From assembly GCF_910591885.1 (NCBI RefSeq), contig NC_063279.1, positions 10,044,001 through 10,108,000 of the forward strand: a stretch of 64,000 bases of DNA, given 5' to 3'. A program made the position numbers and the translations under genes. The DNA is from Bombus terrestris. Its lineage: Eukaryota > Arthropoda > Insecta > Hymenoptera > Apidae. Shown one piece after another: positions 25,261 through 38,930 of the stretch (positions within the stretch are counted from its first letter, which is position 1; each line of letters starts with the position of its first letter). The notes below the pieces were generated by a model, which made no database searches, had not been told where the DNA came from, and saw nothing but the letters and a program-made list of their open reading frames with translations.

Positions 25261-26640
25261 AGTGGATGAATATGTCTATGGTTTTATATTGGGTGATCTG
25301 CTTCTGAATTTAGAGTTAGTTGAATTCCTAATGAAGGTGAATTAACGGTTTGAAAACGTCTCGAGTTTCGTTGTAATTGTATATTTAGATAATTTAAGAC
25401 CGCTGCTTTTAATATGAGAAAAGGTAATTTAAGATCCGCAGCTTTTCGTACGGATTGAATATTTATTCAAAAGAAGGTATCTTTTTTAAAATTTTTAGAA
25501 GCTTGTTTTTCTTTTATTTCGGTTGTTAGCGGTATATTTTTTCGTCATCTGTTTTTTAATAGACATCAAACTACATTGCAAAAACAGCGGTCTTCCTTTA
25601 TCACGAATCACTATATTTGAAAATATTTTGTCTGTCCGTTGGTTGACAAATGGATCTTCTATCATCGAGGTGGACAATGTACTTCCCTGTCAATTTCTCG
25701 TGTACAGAAAACAAAAACATGTGTATTTTCGAACAAATTTTTGTTTGACTTAAAAAAAAAAACCGGGATACCGGTGATATTCAGTCCCGAAATGGTGAAT
25801 TCGTACAAATGAATAGGAGAGAAATGAAAAAGGAAAGGTATAAAAAAATCCATTCGTACAGTGAATTAGATAGTTGCATCCATTCGTTCACTATTTTCAT
25901 CATAAATTTTTTCAAATCGATTTAAATCATAATTGATAAATCTCTATTGTATCCAAAGCAATCCATTCCTTCATCACTATTAGGTACTTTCTTAAACTCT
26001 GTTGTAAATCATTTTCATGATATTTATTTCGCAAAAATACAAGTATGATTTTATACTTTATTTAGCAAAGGAAATATGCTTTAAATATTCTCGGAACTGT
26101 TCGTTTCTTCAAAATTTAATATAATCTTTTACGCAGAAAAAATTCTTTATCCAAAGCAATTGGAGTTTATTAAATTTTCTAATTGAAGAAAGAGTTGGCA
26201 CAATACTAAAAGAAAATAATAATACCGCGTTGATATAATATGTTGTCTTCGTAAAATTAATAACGATGGTAATAACATAATATTTGTTTTAATATACGCA
26301 AGAAAGGCAGACGTTTTATTACAAAATGGCAATTTAAAGTGTTAATATCAATGAAATCTTCATAGGAAAGAAAAAGAAAGAAATGAAATTTAATGGACAT
26401 GAACTGGGATAGCATACAGGGTTAATTCTGTATACAGGCCGGTAAAATATAGGTGTGCGATATTCATAGGAGGAAAATCGTGTGGGTACTTTGTTTATTA
26501 GCAAACAAACAAGAAAAGCTTTTCTATTTCCTCGTAAACAAGAAAATTGCAATTATGAAGAATTTAATAACTACCTCTGGAACCATTTGGAAAAGAAAAT
26601 TGCTCGGGAAGGTTAAATAAATACTCTCGGAACCAGAAAA
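25261..26640. other. A+T-rich non-coding stretch
   Basis: A+T-rich, with a short A run near 25753. No supportable gene or repeat end. Confidence 0.5.
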
Positions 26641-27570
26641 CTAATCATCAACCGTACACTTCTAAGATCGTATGAAAGCGCGTAGCTCGGATGCGCGTCA
26701 CGTATTTCGAGACACGCGATCGAGTGTCGCGGTGACAATTTGTTTGATTTATCGACGCGCTTGACACTTGGTGAACCACGGCGGCAACAGCAGCAGCAGC
26801 ACCGACTTGCAATCGATACCGGCGTTTCGAGCTAAAGAGAATAATCGTGTAATCATTTCCACAAGCCGAGCTATTCTATTTTTCGTATCTACATTCGGAT
26901 ACAAGAAAATTTTTCTAGATAAAGACTCACGATTTTACCATTTTCAAGAATTTATAACGATTTCTTCGTCTTCACGGATTCTGTAAATCCACGGTCTCGA
27001 ATCGAAAAATCCAGGAATCGTTATTCGAGTTCGTGAAATTCAAGATCACGTGAAAGATATTGGAAAGGCCTTCATCCTTCTGTATTGTATTTTCTTTTCT
27101 ACTTCTTACTGCGGATTCTTTTTTTTTTCTTACATCGATTCACGTCCACGTGTAGTTCAGCGAAATCGATTTCAGATCCCTTTCCCATCGTTTTATCTTG
27201 GTCCGATGTTTCAGTTCGCTGGAAGGCGCGATTCGAGAGCGTTACGATTCGATTTGGTCTGGGGGGAAAAAAAAGACACGACTGTTGCGTGGCTGACTAT
27301 CGAGCCTCGTTTTTTCCTCGTCGATCGTGCTACACTATCGTGTAATTTATTTGTGATTTTAATGAAACACGAAAGTGGAAGGAGGGTCTGTTGTGGGGAT
27401 TTGATAGGGAATAGCGTGATTCGTTCGTCTGGCTCGGTCGCTAGATCGCGCGAATTGTTCTCGGAAATTAACAGCAGACCCGATGTGAAATGTTCCTGGT
27501 AAAAATCGTATCGCGAACTACTATTCCCGATGATTTGTGCGTGATAACGCAGTGAATTATCCGGTTCCGT
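26641..27570. other. CpG-rich island 8 with short CAG run
   Basis: CpG-rich at both ends, with a (CAG)4-type run near 26788-26801. Open frames of 150 codons (27050-27502, plus) and 137 codons (27211-27624, minus) overlap on opposite strands. Both are serine/arginine-rich and unrecognisable, so composition is the simplest explanation. Confidence 0.4.
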
Positions 27571-27733
27571 CTGATGGATTAATGGAGGAAGTATATGATG
27601 TTCAAAAGAATTTGCAATTTGCAATAATTTTATTTAGACATAAACAAGTTCTTTTTTACCAAGTCTATTAAAACTTCGTTTCAACGTTATTCCTGTCTTA
27701 TATTCGTTAAAATAAAATGTGTTATTTCGCTAT

Positions 27734-27755
27734 AAAAAAAAAAAAAAAAAAAAAA
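27734..27755. repeat. Poly-A, 22 bases
   Basis: Uninterrupted A run on the plus strand within A+T-rich sequence. It could be a retrocopy tail, but no retroelement or processed gene copy is recognisable upstream. Confidence 0.95.
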
Positions 27756-30700
27756 CGTGTCATGGATTAACGAATTCTTTGCGAAATAAGCTACACGTTT
27801 CGAATGAAACGAAAATATGTAATTTCATAAAGAAGAACAATGATTTTCTTAAAATCTCAGAAGCATCTTCATCTGGATGAGACTCGTGTGCATAAGAAAA
27901 TATCTCTCTCGAGACAGAAGATAATGGATAGTTAAGTGGAAAATTTATAATTTATCATTCTAATTAGTTCAATATAATTTACAACGAAATTTCTACATGA
28001 AATTTTAATGTAAGAAGATATTTCTCGCAAAATCACATAATAAAGGGACGAGAGAGAGGAATTTAACTCAATATAGAATTCCGAAGGATTAACGATAGAA
28101 TCAATATTCTGACAAAATGAACGATCAATCCTGTTTATTTATTTCTGAAAGGCTTTACTGAAAAATTATTTCCAGCCGAATGGGATATACTGTCCCGCTT
28201 GTTTTGATAGATGTATTTATAAAACCATCTACTGATCATCCTGTGTGAAATTTAACCGATGCCTCCACATGCTCGAGTTTTTCCATTCACTGGTGACATA
28301 TATTCCGACGTACACACTAACAGCTCTACCACCCTTCCATATATCCGATTATAAATTGAAACGAGAAGCATAGTGTGTATAAATTAAATCGTTCGTTTCG
28401 GCGGATTGTTATGACGGTGAAAGGGTCGATTTGCAAATAACGATCTAGAAGTGGCGTTACAGCGACTAACTAAATACTGTACACTCGTTTATTTTACGCA
28501 AAAGAAACAACAACAAAAACAGGAGAATAAAAATGGTAGCGGAGGGGGGGGGGTGGAAGGAGAAAAAAATTGAATCAGCCATTCAACGCTGCACGCGAAT
28601 AAATAAGCCTCCGATATTGCTTTTGTAGCTGAGAAAATCGATAAACTTGTGAATTATTCTAGGGAGAAAAAAAGCGGTCCGAATCATGGCGCGAATCCGA
28701 CGTTGGATAAAAAAAAAAAAATTAAAAAGAAGAAATAAAAACGATTCAGGGTATTTTATAAAACGACCGATGATTTCTAAAATTTATTCTCGTAACAAAT
28801 GACCGAGGTTTGCCGATTAAATTGTATGCGAGCACATAAATGTGTATGTGTGTTTTCTTTTTTTTTTTTATTTGTAGGTAAACTGCAATCACGGTCGAGC
28901 AATTTTGTTTTTTCGCTATTAAAAACGAATTTGTAATTTGTTTTATTGTTTGTTTAATATTTTCTTCTTTTTAAATTCTTTTTTTTGTCTGTGGGAGGTG
29001 GTCAATTTTTGTGGGCCTATCCTAAGTCTACTTGTGTATTTAGTTGGTGGCGATCTTGAGATTCGATTAAAATATTGACAGTAATTTCTTTCGGTGAAAG
29101 GATGGCCCCACTTTCTCTGTTCTCCGATGTTTGATCTAATCTCGACGAACGCGCAGTTTGGCACGTCATTAGCATAATTAACAGCCGAGTAATTTCTACT
29201 TAACACTCGTTTTGCCGGAATTCCTGTCGAGAGTCAGACTTTCATTCCGTTGTCAAACATTGTCCGAACGAGAGTTAATTACCTCCTTTGTTGCAGGATA
29301 TATCGCTTTCAAGTAGATTCATTAGTTACCGCATAGAGGGAAATACTAGTTAATTTTAATTAATCGCAGGTGATTCAAAAATTTATCTCTTAATAAATCA
29401 CCATTTCTATTATTCATGCTATTATGGTATCCTAAACTTTTTTATCGTAAATAATTACAGGATTTTTAGATAATTGTATAATTTCGAAGTGCGCAACGTA
29501 TCTTCGATTTTTTTATTTAATCCGCACAGTAAATTTTAGATGAATTAATTATAGAATTAATTAGAGAAATGATTCAGAAAAATCTTTATGAACGAAAAAT
29601 TAAATTTTATTATTTATAAGATTTTTATTACAACATCGAGTATAGGGATTCTTCATAGTCTACGTAGTTCCGATGGGAATAATAATCATAAAGTTTTTCA
29701 AGTATCGGTATACATGAACCGAACGAAATCTTACATTTTAAGTAAATATCTTGTCTACAATTTAGAAATCACGTACATATTTACAGCAAGATCGTTGCAT
29801 GTCAATCAGCATACACGCGTCGAAGTTCAATCTGAAGGTCAATTTGGAAAATAGGTATCTCGAGCACACTGTAAATCCCATTGCAATGCAAACTAAATCA
29901 CCGTTGCCAGATGCTCAACTGCAATTCTATACGCGCATAAATCCTACGGCCGTAGCTGATATAGTTTGGCTTTATACACGGTGCCGGATATATCGTTCTT
30001 CCTTCGCAATTGCGAGTCTGCGAGAGATTCTCTCGTCGCGTCAGAATTCCTATCGCGATAACAGCTGATTGATTCGAAACGGGGCGCAATATCTCCGAAT
30101 TGAAAAATCCGGTTATAGAAAACGGATCTCTGTACATCCAGCTCATTCGACGCCTATAAAACTGAAATTTCTAACAGATCCGATGATATGCCGTGTCAAT
30201 TATGTTTCAGAAGCATTTTCAAATTTGAACTAATCCTCTTTGCTGCGATTTTCGATGAGATACATCTCAACTTGTCGGACACTTTCGAACTATATTAAGG
30301 AGACGGTCATTTTAATATTTCCGAAAGAGATGACACGAATGAACAATATTAACAACATTAACAATTAACAATATTAAGACTTTATTTAATTTGTATTTTC
30401 CTAGCATCGATTATTATTTTCAATCAAGGTTTCCTTTTGTATTAGAATAATGTATTAATTAGAATTATAATAATTAGAAAATAATTGGAATTAATTAGAA
30501 AGTGTAGAATTATATACAGATTTTTAAAAAGAAGTTTGGTGTACTGATTCTATGGAGAATACATAACATGTAACAATGGTATAACCAATATTATGCTAAC
30601 CACGATCAAATATGTAATCATGCGTCGTTGATGAGAGAAACTATCACACATACAATAGTAGGTGAGTGTGTAAAAATCGATAGATTCGTTAAAACGATTA
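27756..30700. other. A+T-rich stretch with low-complexity runs
   Basis: Holds a run of ten G (28544-28553), several A and T runs near 28710-28870, an AACAATATTAAC-type imperfect repeat at 30342-30376 and AATTAG-type repeats near 30450-30500. No gene is supported. Confidence 0.5.
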
Positions 30701-33700
30701 ATTCCATTTGTTCCTAGCCGCAGCTGCTAGCAGACCACGGGCTACTTGGAATTTTAGCTGTTTCGCGAGCAACGAATTTCTCTAACGACTGAAATTCCGT
30801 AATTTTTCACCCTCTTTCTCCCTTTCAAACTCGTGGAAACTTTTGTGCGCGTCCGCCTCAAAGGTTTCTCAAAAATTACCATAAATTCGTCGACGTTGAA
30901 AGAACCTTCACCTGTATTCTCTGATTGAATCCTAATTTCCCTCGGAGATTAACCCAAAGCGGTCTTTCTACTATGAATACAAGCGCCATTCCACCCGCGT
31001 TTGTTCTAGAGGCAGTCTAATCAAAACATTTTGCCGTAAGGTTATCGAAGAATTAATTGCAGCAACTGAATTGGATACATTTGATAATAGGCTGGTTAAA
31101 ATCACAAGAACCGTTTTATTTTATCTTGTGCATGCAACTAGATATCCTCGTTGAATTTGTTTGAAAAGATTGCGAAGATGGGAGGTGTTCAAGCTTTACG
31201 ACCCTGGTAGAATATTTTCTTTTTATTTCTTATGTGTCGATTTCTTCTCCACTTTTTTTTTTATGAGAATCCTAAAACAGAAATGGAGGAAAGTTATATG
31301 CTAGATTAATATCTAATGATCATAGACAGTCAATTACATTTCCTTGCATTTTCCTCTTTTTACGCATATCTTTGTATTTTATGATCTACGTTTTTACGAT
31401 TTCTCATGTGGAATCTATTCAAAGGCGCAAAGAAATAAAATTCCTTTTATGCTTGTTTGCATTTATTACCGTTTCTCTATAATGCACCGGAATATGTACT
31501 TTATACCTTTTTTTTTTTTTATAGTGTGTTTACTCTTAAGTATACTCATCTCTAGATTAAGTCTATCTTTACGTCTTTAACATAGATCTATGGATCTCTT
31601 TCCACATCCTGTTTTCTATATAATGTACGACAGATAAAACGCTTGAGAATCTTCGCTCGTAGGTAGCATTGACTAATCGTGAGTTAGCTAAGCCCGTGCA
31701 AAGGATAACGGCCTAATTGAAAAACAGAGGTCGAAGGATAATTTCTCTTTTCGATTTCTAAAGCCAGCCTTCCCCTAATCGTACGATGCCCCTACACGTT
31801 TCTCGGGCTCTTTGCTAACCGTGGACCGGCTGTCGAGGAAGTATTTGCAGGCGACTGTACAGAAACCCAATTTAGTCTGCGGTCGACTAATCCTATCCTA
31901 CTACATACCATCAGTCGATAGCTCGGGCTTGAACCTTCTCTCTCTCCCCCTGTTTCATCTCTTCTTCTTTGTCCACCATTCTTCGTTGTCTCTGTTACTC
32001 TACCTTCTTGTGCAGCCTGTTTCCACGATTCCGTCGAAATCGTTCGATGCTTAAGAGGGCATCGTTTTTCGTACAGACAGGATATTTCTTTCATGTGTGT
32101 ACGGTTTAGCGATGTTTATTAGATGCCAGATTTCTGGTTTTTCGGATCTCGCGTCGTACTCTTGATAGTAGGTACGTCGAATTTTGTTTCCACGTTTCGT
32201 CAACGCTCCAATCTACTTCTTCAGAACAGATCTGAAACTGTCGCAATCCTGAAGAAGTGACCCAGAATGTCAAATAGGAAAAAGGTGTTCGTAGTTTGTA
32301 ATTTGTATCTCGATAATTTACTAATATTGTTAATTGGTAAATTATAGTACAAGAGGACTCAATTAAAACACACGTGTAAACACGTAGAGCAGGTGGTGTA
32401 AAAAGGAAGTACAAAGATGGTATGTATAAGTATGGCATAAGGATTAGTATAAAGATGGGAAAATGTAACAACACGGCTAGTATAATCCGATATAGCATTG
32501 GTTACATGGTTGGTTCAGACACGTTGACACGACATAGTTCGCGGAACGTTCGCGAATAGTTTGGCCAACAATTTTGCTCAGTATTTTACGTCGTTCTACG
32601 AGAATCGCCATGTAGTACGTGCTATCCGGTCCGCATTGCGTGCTTTCTCGTGGCTTTCTCTTGTCGACCGATTGGAAAAAGAAAAGAAAGAACGACACAG
32701 GTTAAAAGGTTTCGTGCGACCAGCGAAATTTAATGACGCCGAACAACGAACTTAGAGAATTTATGCGTTTATACATTGAATAAGACCCGAATGTTCTCAT
32801 TGCTGCGCCAAAAATGTACAACCGTGTCAGGTTTCACTCTGTTCCGTTTGATTTATGGATATTCTTTGCAAGTTTCTTGAAATATGATCGCTTAAATCAT
32901 GTTGGAAGGAGAATTTTCTAAATTCTTCTTTTTTGGAATTTATAGGGGCTTGTTCGCATGTCATCTATTTTTGTTCCGACATAATTGCTTGATATTCAAT
33001 CGTGGGATGATTATCGAAGAGTGAAAGAGCTTTAGGCGAGTCTCTTCATTTTTGATATTCTATATTCTAGAATCGTTATATTTAACTTTTAATTTAACTT
33101 TAGCTACTTCAGGACCACGCTATAGAAACAGGAAAAAGAAATACATCAGTAAAATTCAATTTCTAAAAATTCCATAGATCTAACAGGAATATCAATTCAT
33201 CCAATTATATAAGACTTTCCGTTCAAATTATATATGTATAATTCATATCCGATACGATTTCACATTTCTATGAATCGAAAGAATCAAATTTTCTATCGAT
33301 AACAGTATCCAAATGAAGCGAACTTCAAAAACGAAAGGTGATACTCTCGATAAGATTCGATGTTTATACAAGTGCGATGCCAAAAGCGTGTAATAACCAA
33401 AAATTAATCCGGGCCCTGTTGTTAATGAAAACAACGGTGCGAAGTGATACAAGTGACCGCGTAATTAATATAGCCGCTAGCGAATTCCTTAGCGACAGCA
33501 GATTTCTACGTCCAATGTTGCTTTCGAGTGACTACCCGTATAGCGTACGCGTGCAAACGGGTTGTGAAACCATTGCAAATCGATTAACTTATCACAGACG
33601 TCCCAGTCCCTTAACCAATTGCCTTCAATTATTCAGCCGGTCAAACTGTAACTAACTAACTCGTCAACGCAACGGTTCACGCGTTATGCACTTCGCATCG

Positions 33701-33870
33701 ACCGGATTCGCGTAATCGATGAAGCTGATTAGCCGGATGGTTAATAGTTAATCGAATAAATCGATCAAGTAATATTGTGGACCAACCGATTTGTCCTCAT
33801 AACCTGTGGTTGGTTCCTAGTCTGTAATTGGTTGATCGTGTTAGCCAGAATCAATTGATCGGTTCATTCG
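30701..33870. other. Mixed non-coding stretch
   Basis: Modest CpG patches (30720-31010, 31680-32060, 32480-32760, 33350-33870) separate A+T-rich sequence. A T run lies at 31508-31520 and a CT-rich run near 31938-32010. The 130-codon minus frame at 32106-32498 is hydrophobic at its start but has no recognisable domain. The last patch is rich in TTGATC/GGTTGATC variants. Confidence 0.45.
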
Positions 33871-33882
33871 TACGGCCCAATT

Positions 33883-33950
33883 GATGTTTATTGATCATTC
33901 TATCTGAGTAACTCTTCTTGATTTGTTTCAATCATCGAGTTTCTGTTTCG
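33883..33950 (+). repeat. Direct repeat R2, copy 1
   Basis: GATGTTTATTGATC followed by a GGATAACTCTTTTTGATTTG-like segment recurs 422 bases downstream (34305-34365) in the same orientation, about 60 bases with scattered changes. It may be a local duplication or two ends of an element; no element could be delimited. Confidence 0.5.
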
Positions 33951-34304
33951 AACATGAAAAGGTTGATGGATTGAGAGAATTTTAATTTACACTTTTGGCC
34001 ATAAGTATTAGGATTCCTATTCGTTTTGTTTATTGGAAAACTCTAACAACTTCTATTTTATTTAATGCCTTGTACTACAAGCCACGTATCATACGAATAA
34101 CGAAATATATAATAAAAAAATAAAATAAATAGACGAAAATAAGAACAGTGGAAAGCGTACAATTTTTATTGAATGTGAGCTGGTCTCTCAATATTTCTAG
34201 TCGAAGGTGTATGTTTTTGAAGTTATTTTTGAGTCGATAGTTTTTTTTTTTAATCTTAAAAAAGTTCTCAGATTTAAAGAGAAACTTAAGAATGGTTTTT
34301 AATC

Positions 34305-34365
34305 GATGTTTATTGATCTATTTGGATAACTCTTTTTGATTTGTTTTAATCAAAGTTCTCTTTAA
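34305..34365 (+). repeat. Direct repeat R2, copy 2
   Basis: Second copy of the 60-base segment at 33883-33950. Homology fades after TTTTAATCA, with a weaker GAACATAA-like match further on. Confidence 0.5.
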
Positions 34366-35640
34366 AGTATTAAAAGCTTGTTCGTTAGAACATAAGAGAG
34401 TTTTGGAAATACACGTTCGAAGACCATAGTAAGATTAAATAATTTTATGGAATATTCAATGCAAACGGAGAAACGAAATTTTGTTTTATTTATCTCAGCT
34501 GTTTAATCGAGTTAATGTGAAAATTGATTATATTATACTCGGCTCCAGTTGCAATTCAAGCTTTTTATTTACCTGGAATAAACTGTTTCTCCACAAATAC
34601 ATCAAGAATTAACTATATTAAGCTAATAAGAGAGGTTTCTAAATTAAAATTGTTCCCAGAATAATTGCAACGGTGTAAAGCAAATCTCAACTTGGATATA
34701 AGCTGGGGTACAGAAGTCTTAAAAAACATGAGGCTAGGAGGTTGATATTAAAAATGCAAAGCATCGACTCAAGAAATTTGTTTTTCTTTACACCTGGGTA
34801 TCTGCTGGCCGAGATAGAGCTCCAATTTATTGCGTTGCGAGATAGTAGGTCTCCAGAGCGTGTAACAGAGTGCAGATTTGTTTTCGTGTTCTGTGCTTCT
34901 CAGAATCGCATGGTTTTATGATTCGTTTCCGCACATAGCCTGTATTTCATAGAATACTTTCAAGCCTTATTAAAATACAATTTTGTTCTTCCATTCAGGA
35001 TATTACCAATTCAATTCTTTTCCTTACATTCGTAATTACAAAGTATAAGTATATACAAATTTTTATCAGTCCCACCTACAATTTCGCAAAATTTTTATTT
35101 AACGTACATTTGTTCACATTAGATTAAAACTATTTGTTACATTGCAATCTTATATTATTGTAGAGATGATAGAGCGGATGACTATCACGGGACTATCATT
35201 TTATTGCTATATAAAAAGAGTCTCTTGTCTTCACGCAGACACTCGTTGCAACCGCGCGTAGACACACACACACACACACACATATCCATGTACATTCTCT
35301 TTAGTCTAAGTCAAAAAAAGATTTAACAGATGGGTTCTCATTACCGATAGCCCTGTTCCCTTAAACTATCTACAATGTAAAACTTACCCTAACTTATACA
35401 CCAACACTACGTTATGATACATTAAAACTACTATGATCCCTATTTTATAGAATAGCTTCAATTATTGTTAAAATAAAAATTTCTCCTTCCATTAAAAAAT
35501 TTGTAACATAATTATAATTTATACAAAGTTATACCATAAAGGTATTTGTACCCTTCGTAACTTCCACTCCTCGTATTCTAATCTTGCTATCTCATAAAAT
35601 TACACAGCTAAGTAACTTTGTGGAATGAAGGATGCGAAAC
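34366..35640. other. A+T-rich non-coding stretch
   Basis: A+T-rich, interrupted only by the AC microsatellite at 35262. No gene is seen. Confidence 0.5.
35262..35282. repeat. (AC)n microsatellite
   Basis: About ten uninterrupted AC units on the plus strand. Confidence 0.95.
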
Positions 35641-36240
35641 CTAATGCATTTACATCGTCTGCAGAGCAGGGCCAAAAGTTGTGACGTTCAATCGTCGTGA
35701 ATCATTTCATAGCATTGTAGTTGCTCCATCTCCAAGTCAAATAACCATACGCGTTTCCTGCTTCGCGGAGGGAGCTAGAGAATCGTATTGCCGGTCTCGT
35801 GACACGCGTAACTGTTTCTACCGCTAGAAGCCACGCGGCTTAGGTTCCCCTAGCCGAGGATCCATTTTTCAGAATGCCGGGGACGCATAAAGTTCGCTTC
35901 GAGATCTGCAAGTCGTCCTTCTTCTCCCTCGCCGCTGGAGTAACTCGACCGAGTTTCCTTTATTTTTTCCCTTTCCTCGTGTCGGTCGTTCTCTCGTTTC
36001 CAACTTTCGACACAATGCCCTTTGAATTCTCGGCAGTCACCACGCAGAAGGCGGCAGTGTAATCTAAAGTTCGAAGTCTCGATTAACGAGAAGTCGAGGG
36101 AGAGGGAGAAAGGAAAAGGAGACAGAACGAAGGAGGGCGAAAGATCGAGTAACAATAAGAGAGAGAACGATAGGAAGGATTTGGAAGGATCGCGGAGACG
36201 AAATAATATTTCCAGCCTCCGCTGACTCGAAGAATTCAGC
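35641..36240. other. CpG-rich island 9 with purine-rich run
   Basis: G+C-rich sequence followed by a GA-rich run (about 36080-36190). A minus frame (35850-36155) and a plus frame (36022-36225) over the run are low-complexity by-products. Confidence 0.4.
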
Positions 36241-36640
36241 GAGGAATAACCGACTTCAAAGTTGTATGCAGCCCTTTCAGAAATATTCTCTTCGATTCTT
36301 CTGTAACCATTCTCGCGTCGAACGAAGCGAACCCATTAGCTGCTATCGTCCCTATTTACACATCATAAAAAGAAATTTATGTGTATAGATTTCGTACCAT
36401 CGATGGCCATGTTCAAATCAGGTCTTTTCTCCATCAATATAACATATAGTGACTCGCGAAAGAGAATTTTATTGTATGTATTATGTAAAAGCATTTTAAA
36501 CTTTCTTCAGTACTGTAATAAGACATTACACGTAACAAGGGCCACGATTATATATCTGAAATTCGAAACCAATCTGGAAATGTTTATAGAAATTACGAGA
36601 TATCCACTGCAAGAGGAAGAACAGCTAAGAATGCAACCAA

Positions 36641-36760
36641 AAATAAGTAGAATGGTCTCTTACTGGCCAGGCGCCAAAGCTGTCAGTTGGTAGAGGCAAT
36701 TAAAAGAGTGTAGAACGAAATAAGTAGAACAATCACTTGCGGGTCAGACACAAAATCAAT
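36641..36760 (+). repeat. Repeat R3: two direct copies, 77-base period
   Basis: AAATAAGTAGAA starts at 36641 and again at 36718, each followed by a related segment (TGGTCTCTTACTGGCCAGG and CAATCACTTGCGGGTCAGA). A third copy is at 58298. GGCGCC occurs after each unit here. Function unknown; probably an old transposable-element fragment. Confidence 0.55.
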
Positions 36761-36959
36761 TCCTGGCGCCAGATAGTCAAACGTTTTTCTATACTGATTC
36801 CGTAGATAACCCAAAACATACGACACTCTTAGTGCAAATATTGCACGAGAAATATAATAATAATACAATCATATATCGTTTATATTTTTATGTACATTTC
36901 CATAATTCATTGTATTCTAATTTATCGTACTCACATGTCGAACAGACTGTAACAAAGTC

Positions 36960-37680
36960 ACTATCTCACCCGCGTTTCGTGGATTTTGAACTCGATGATG
37001 CAACCGTTATCGTTGTTATTATCTTTTCTAAGCAGAGCACCTTTGCCGAGATCCTTTCCTGGTGGATTCTCGGGAATCTGGGAGGAATTTATCGGGGCCA
37101 AAATACCGAACGGAGAAACGGGGCCGGGTTGGCGAGAAAAAGGAGAAGTACGAAATAACGGTACGCGACCTTATTTCGACGAGGTATTTGCATGAGCTCG
37201 TAGGTATTTCTGCCATGGAGAAACGAAGCCGTGGCCGGAAGTCCAGAGGAAGGGTGGAAAAAGATTGCGTTCCACGTACGGTCACACCGTGGTGTGTATA
37301 ACCTATCCCCACCACGACTAACGCACATCGAGTATGGTATAGTGCAGGCTACTAGGAATTATCTTTCAACTTCGCGATGCCGTTACGTACGATATCGTAT
37401 AGGCTAACTCTTCAAAGTTGCCGCTTTTAAATTACTGGTTTCGCGAGAGGATAAGGTCACCCTCTTCCGGCTAGATTCTCTGTAACGGTGGTTCTCTGTG
37501 CTCGGTTTTATTGCTGCTCGTGGAATTGGCGGAAACGAGGGAATTGCGTTGGGCTAGAGGGTGGTTCATGGTTCAGTCTGGTTGCGTGGCTCGAACAGAG
37601 TTGAGGCGATTGTAACAGGAACATCGAAGGAATCGACTTCGATTTCGTATTTCTGGAATTTCTTGCTGCTAGATCGTAGG
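36960..37680. other. CpG-rich island 10
   Basis: CpG-rich block with frames open on both strands (36986-37195, 37062-37301, 37028-37315, 37089-37328), the signature of composition rather than coding. Near 37533 it contains AAACGAGGGAATTGC, shared exactly with the upstream part of array copy 2 (41787), but without the conserved core. Confidence 0.4.
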
Positions 37681-38199
37681 GTGCTTTCACGATTTTTGCT
37701 ATTGTACACTTGTACAGTTGCGTTATGTCAGGTCGTTTTATACGTTTGGTTGGCTCTTATTAAAAGTTTGACGCGAAATTGTAGAAAAGCATTGTGAATT
37801 TAATCGTCGATATATTCCATTTCATATTGATATAATAATTCAAAAATATATTAAAAAATCGTATTGTTCCGGAAATCAGATATTTTTCGAAAGATGTACA
37901 TCTCGCGTTTAAAAGTTGCGATTTGGTTATTCAGTGTTAATATCCTAACTATAATAAATAAAATCAAATATCGTTGCACGCGGCCTCATTGAAATAAAAA
38001 AGAAGGGGTTGCAGGAAAGTGAAATATCTGATAAATCACCGAGTATACATCAAAGATCGCGGAGAGTCAAGTAGTAGAGTCTCAAAAAATTTGAAAAGTC
38101 TCGCGCGTAGATACGACGTGCACCGTATTTTCTATGTTGTACAAGTAGCAGTACGCTAGAGGAACCAAAAGCTCACAGCCGGTCCAAGAAATTAGAGGA

Positions 38200-38731
38200 A
38201 GATTTATTTGACGTGTCGGGCGGGGAACGTTCGCGAGAAATCTCCGTGTCCACCGACCCAATTCTTGATCCATAAACACACGAAGTCGACCGGAAACGCG
38301 TTCCTAACGTGTGTTTCGAGAGTTGCAGCAGAAGGTCGACTCGTAAATTTCCGGTTTATTCGATTGACCACCACCGCGAGGTTCGCCCATAATCCTGCCG
38401 AGCGTTTGGTTTCATTGCTAGTGCGATAATAATTATCCGGGAGTCGAAAACGCAGCCAACAACCGAATCAGAAACGTAGTTTCATCCGTTGGAAACTACG
38501 CGCGATACGAGATTGCCTACATTCTGGGCCGCGATCGCCGCGAAATACTGTGTTGCGCGCAAGGCGGGACAAGGTCCTGGTAGAAATTATCCGGCATTTC
38601 GAAACCCTTGGATTACCCTTATCGCGCGACCCAAATTCAAGCCTCACCATTCCCGAGCGGATTACCAGACCTCCCGCGCGTGCTAACATTCCGGAGAAAT
38701 CCTAACCTGAAACATCCTGTGGGGGTTATGG

Positions 38732-38769
<38 letters not shown>

Positions 38770-38930
38770 GAACGATACACGGGCGCATCTTCCTACAGAT
38801 AGATAGGGGCTATATGTTGCGCGAATTGAAAATCGTGTGTGTGGGTGTAGGGGTTGTCTGTGTGCAAAGAGGAAACAGAAGGGAGTACACGCGAACGGGT
38901 TGCAACGCAGGAGCTCGCGTTCAGTCCGAT
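38200..38930. other. CpG-rich island 11
   Basis: CpG-rich sequence with overlapping short frames on both strands. It holds the AC microsatellite at 38734 and a GT-rich run near 38836-38862. No recognisable gene. Confidence 0.4.
38734..38767. repeat. (AC)17 microsatellite
   Basis: Seventeen AC units directly after TTATGGAT. A GTGTGTGTGGGTGT-type run about 70 bases later could pair with it. Confidence 0.95.

Noticed and set aside
33990..34110. Tc1-like terminus near GGCCATAAGTATTAGGA (34007-34023)
   Set aside because: It resembles ends seen in some insect elements, but no inverted partner was found within about 1 kb and no transposase frame is present.
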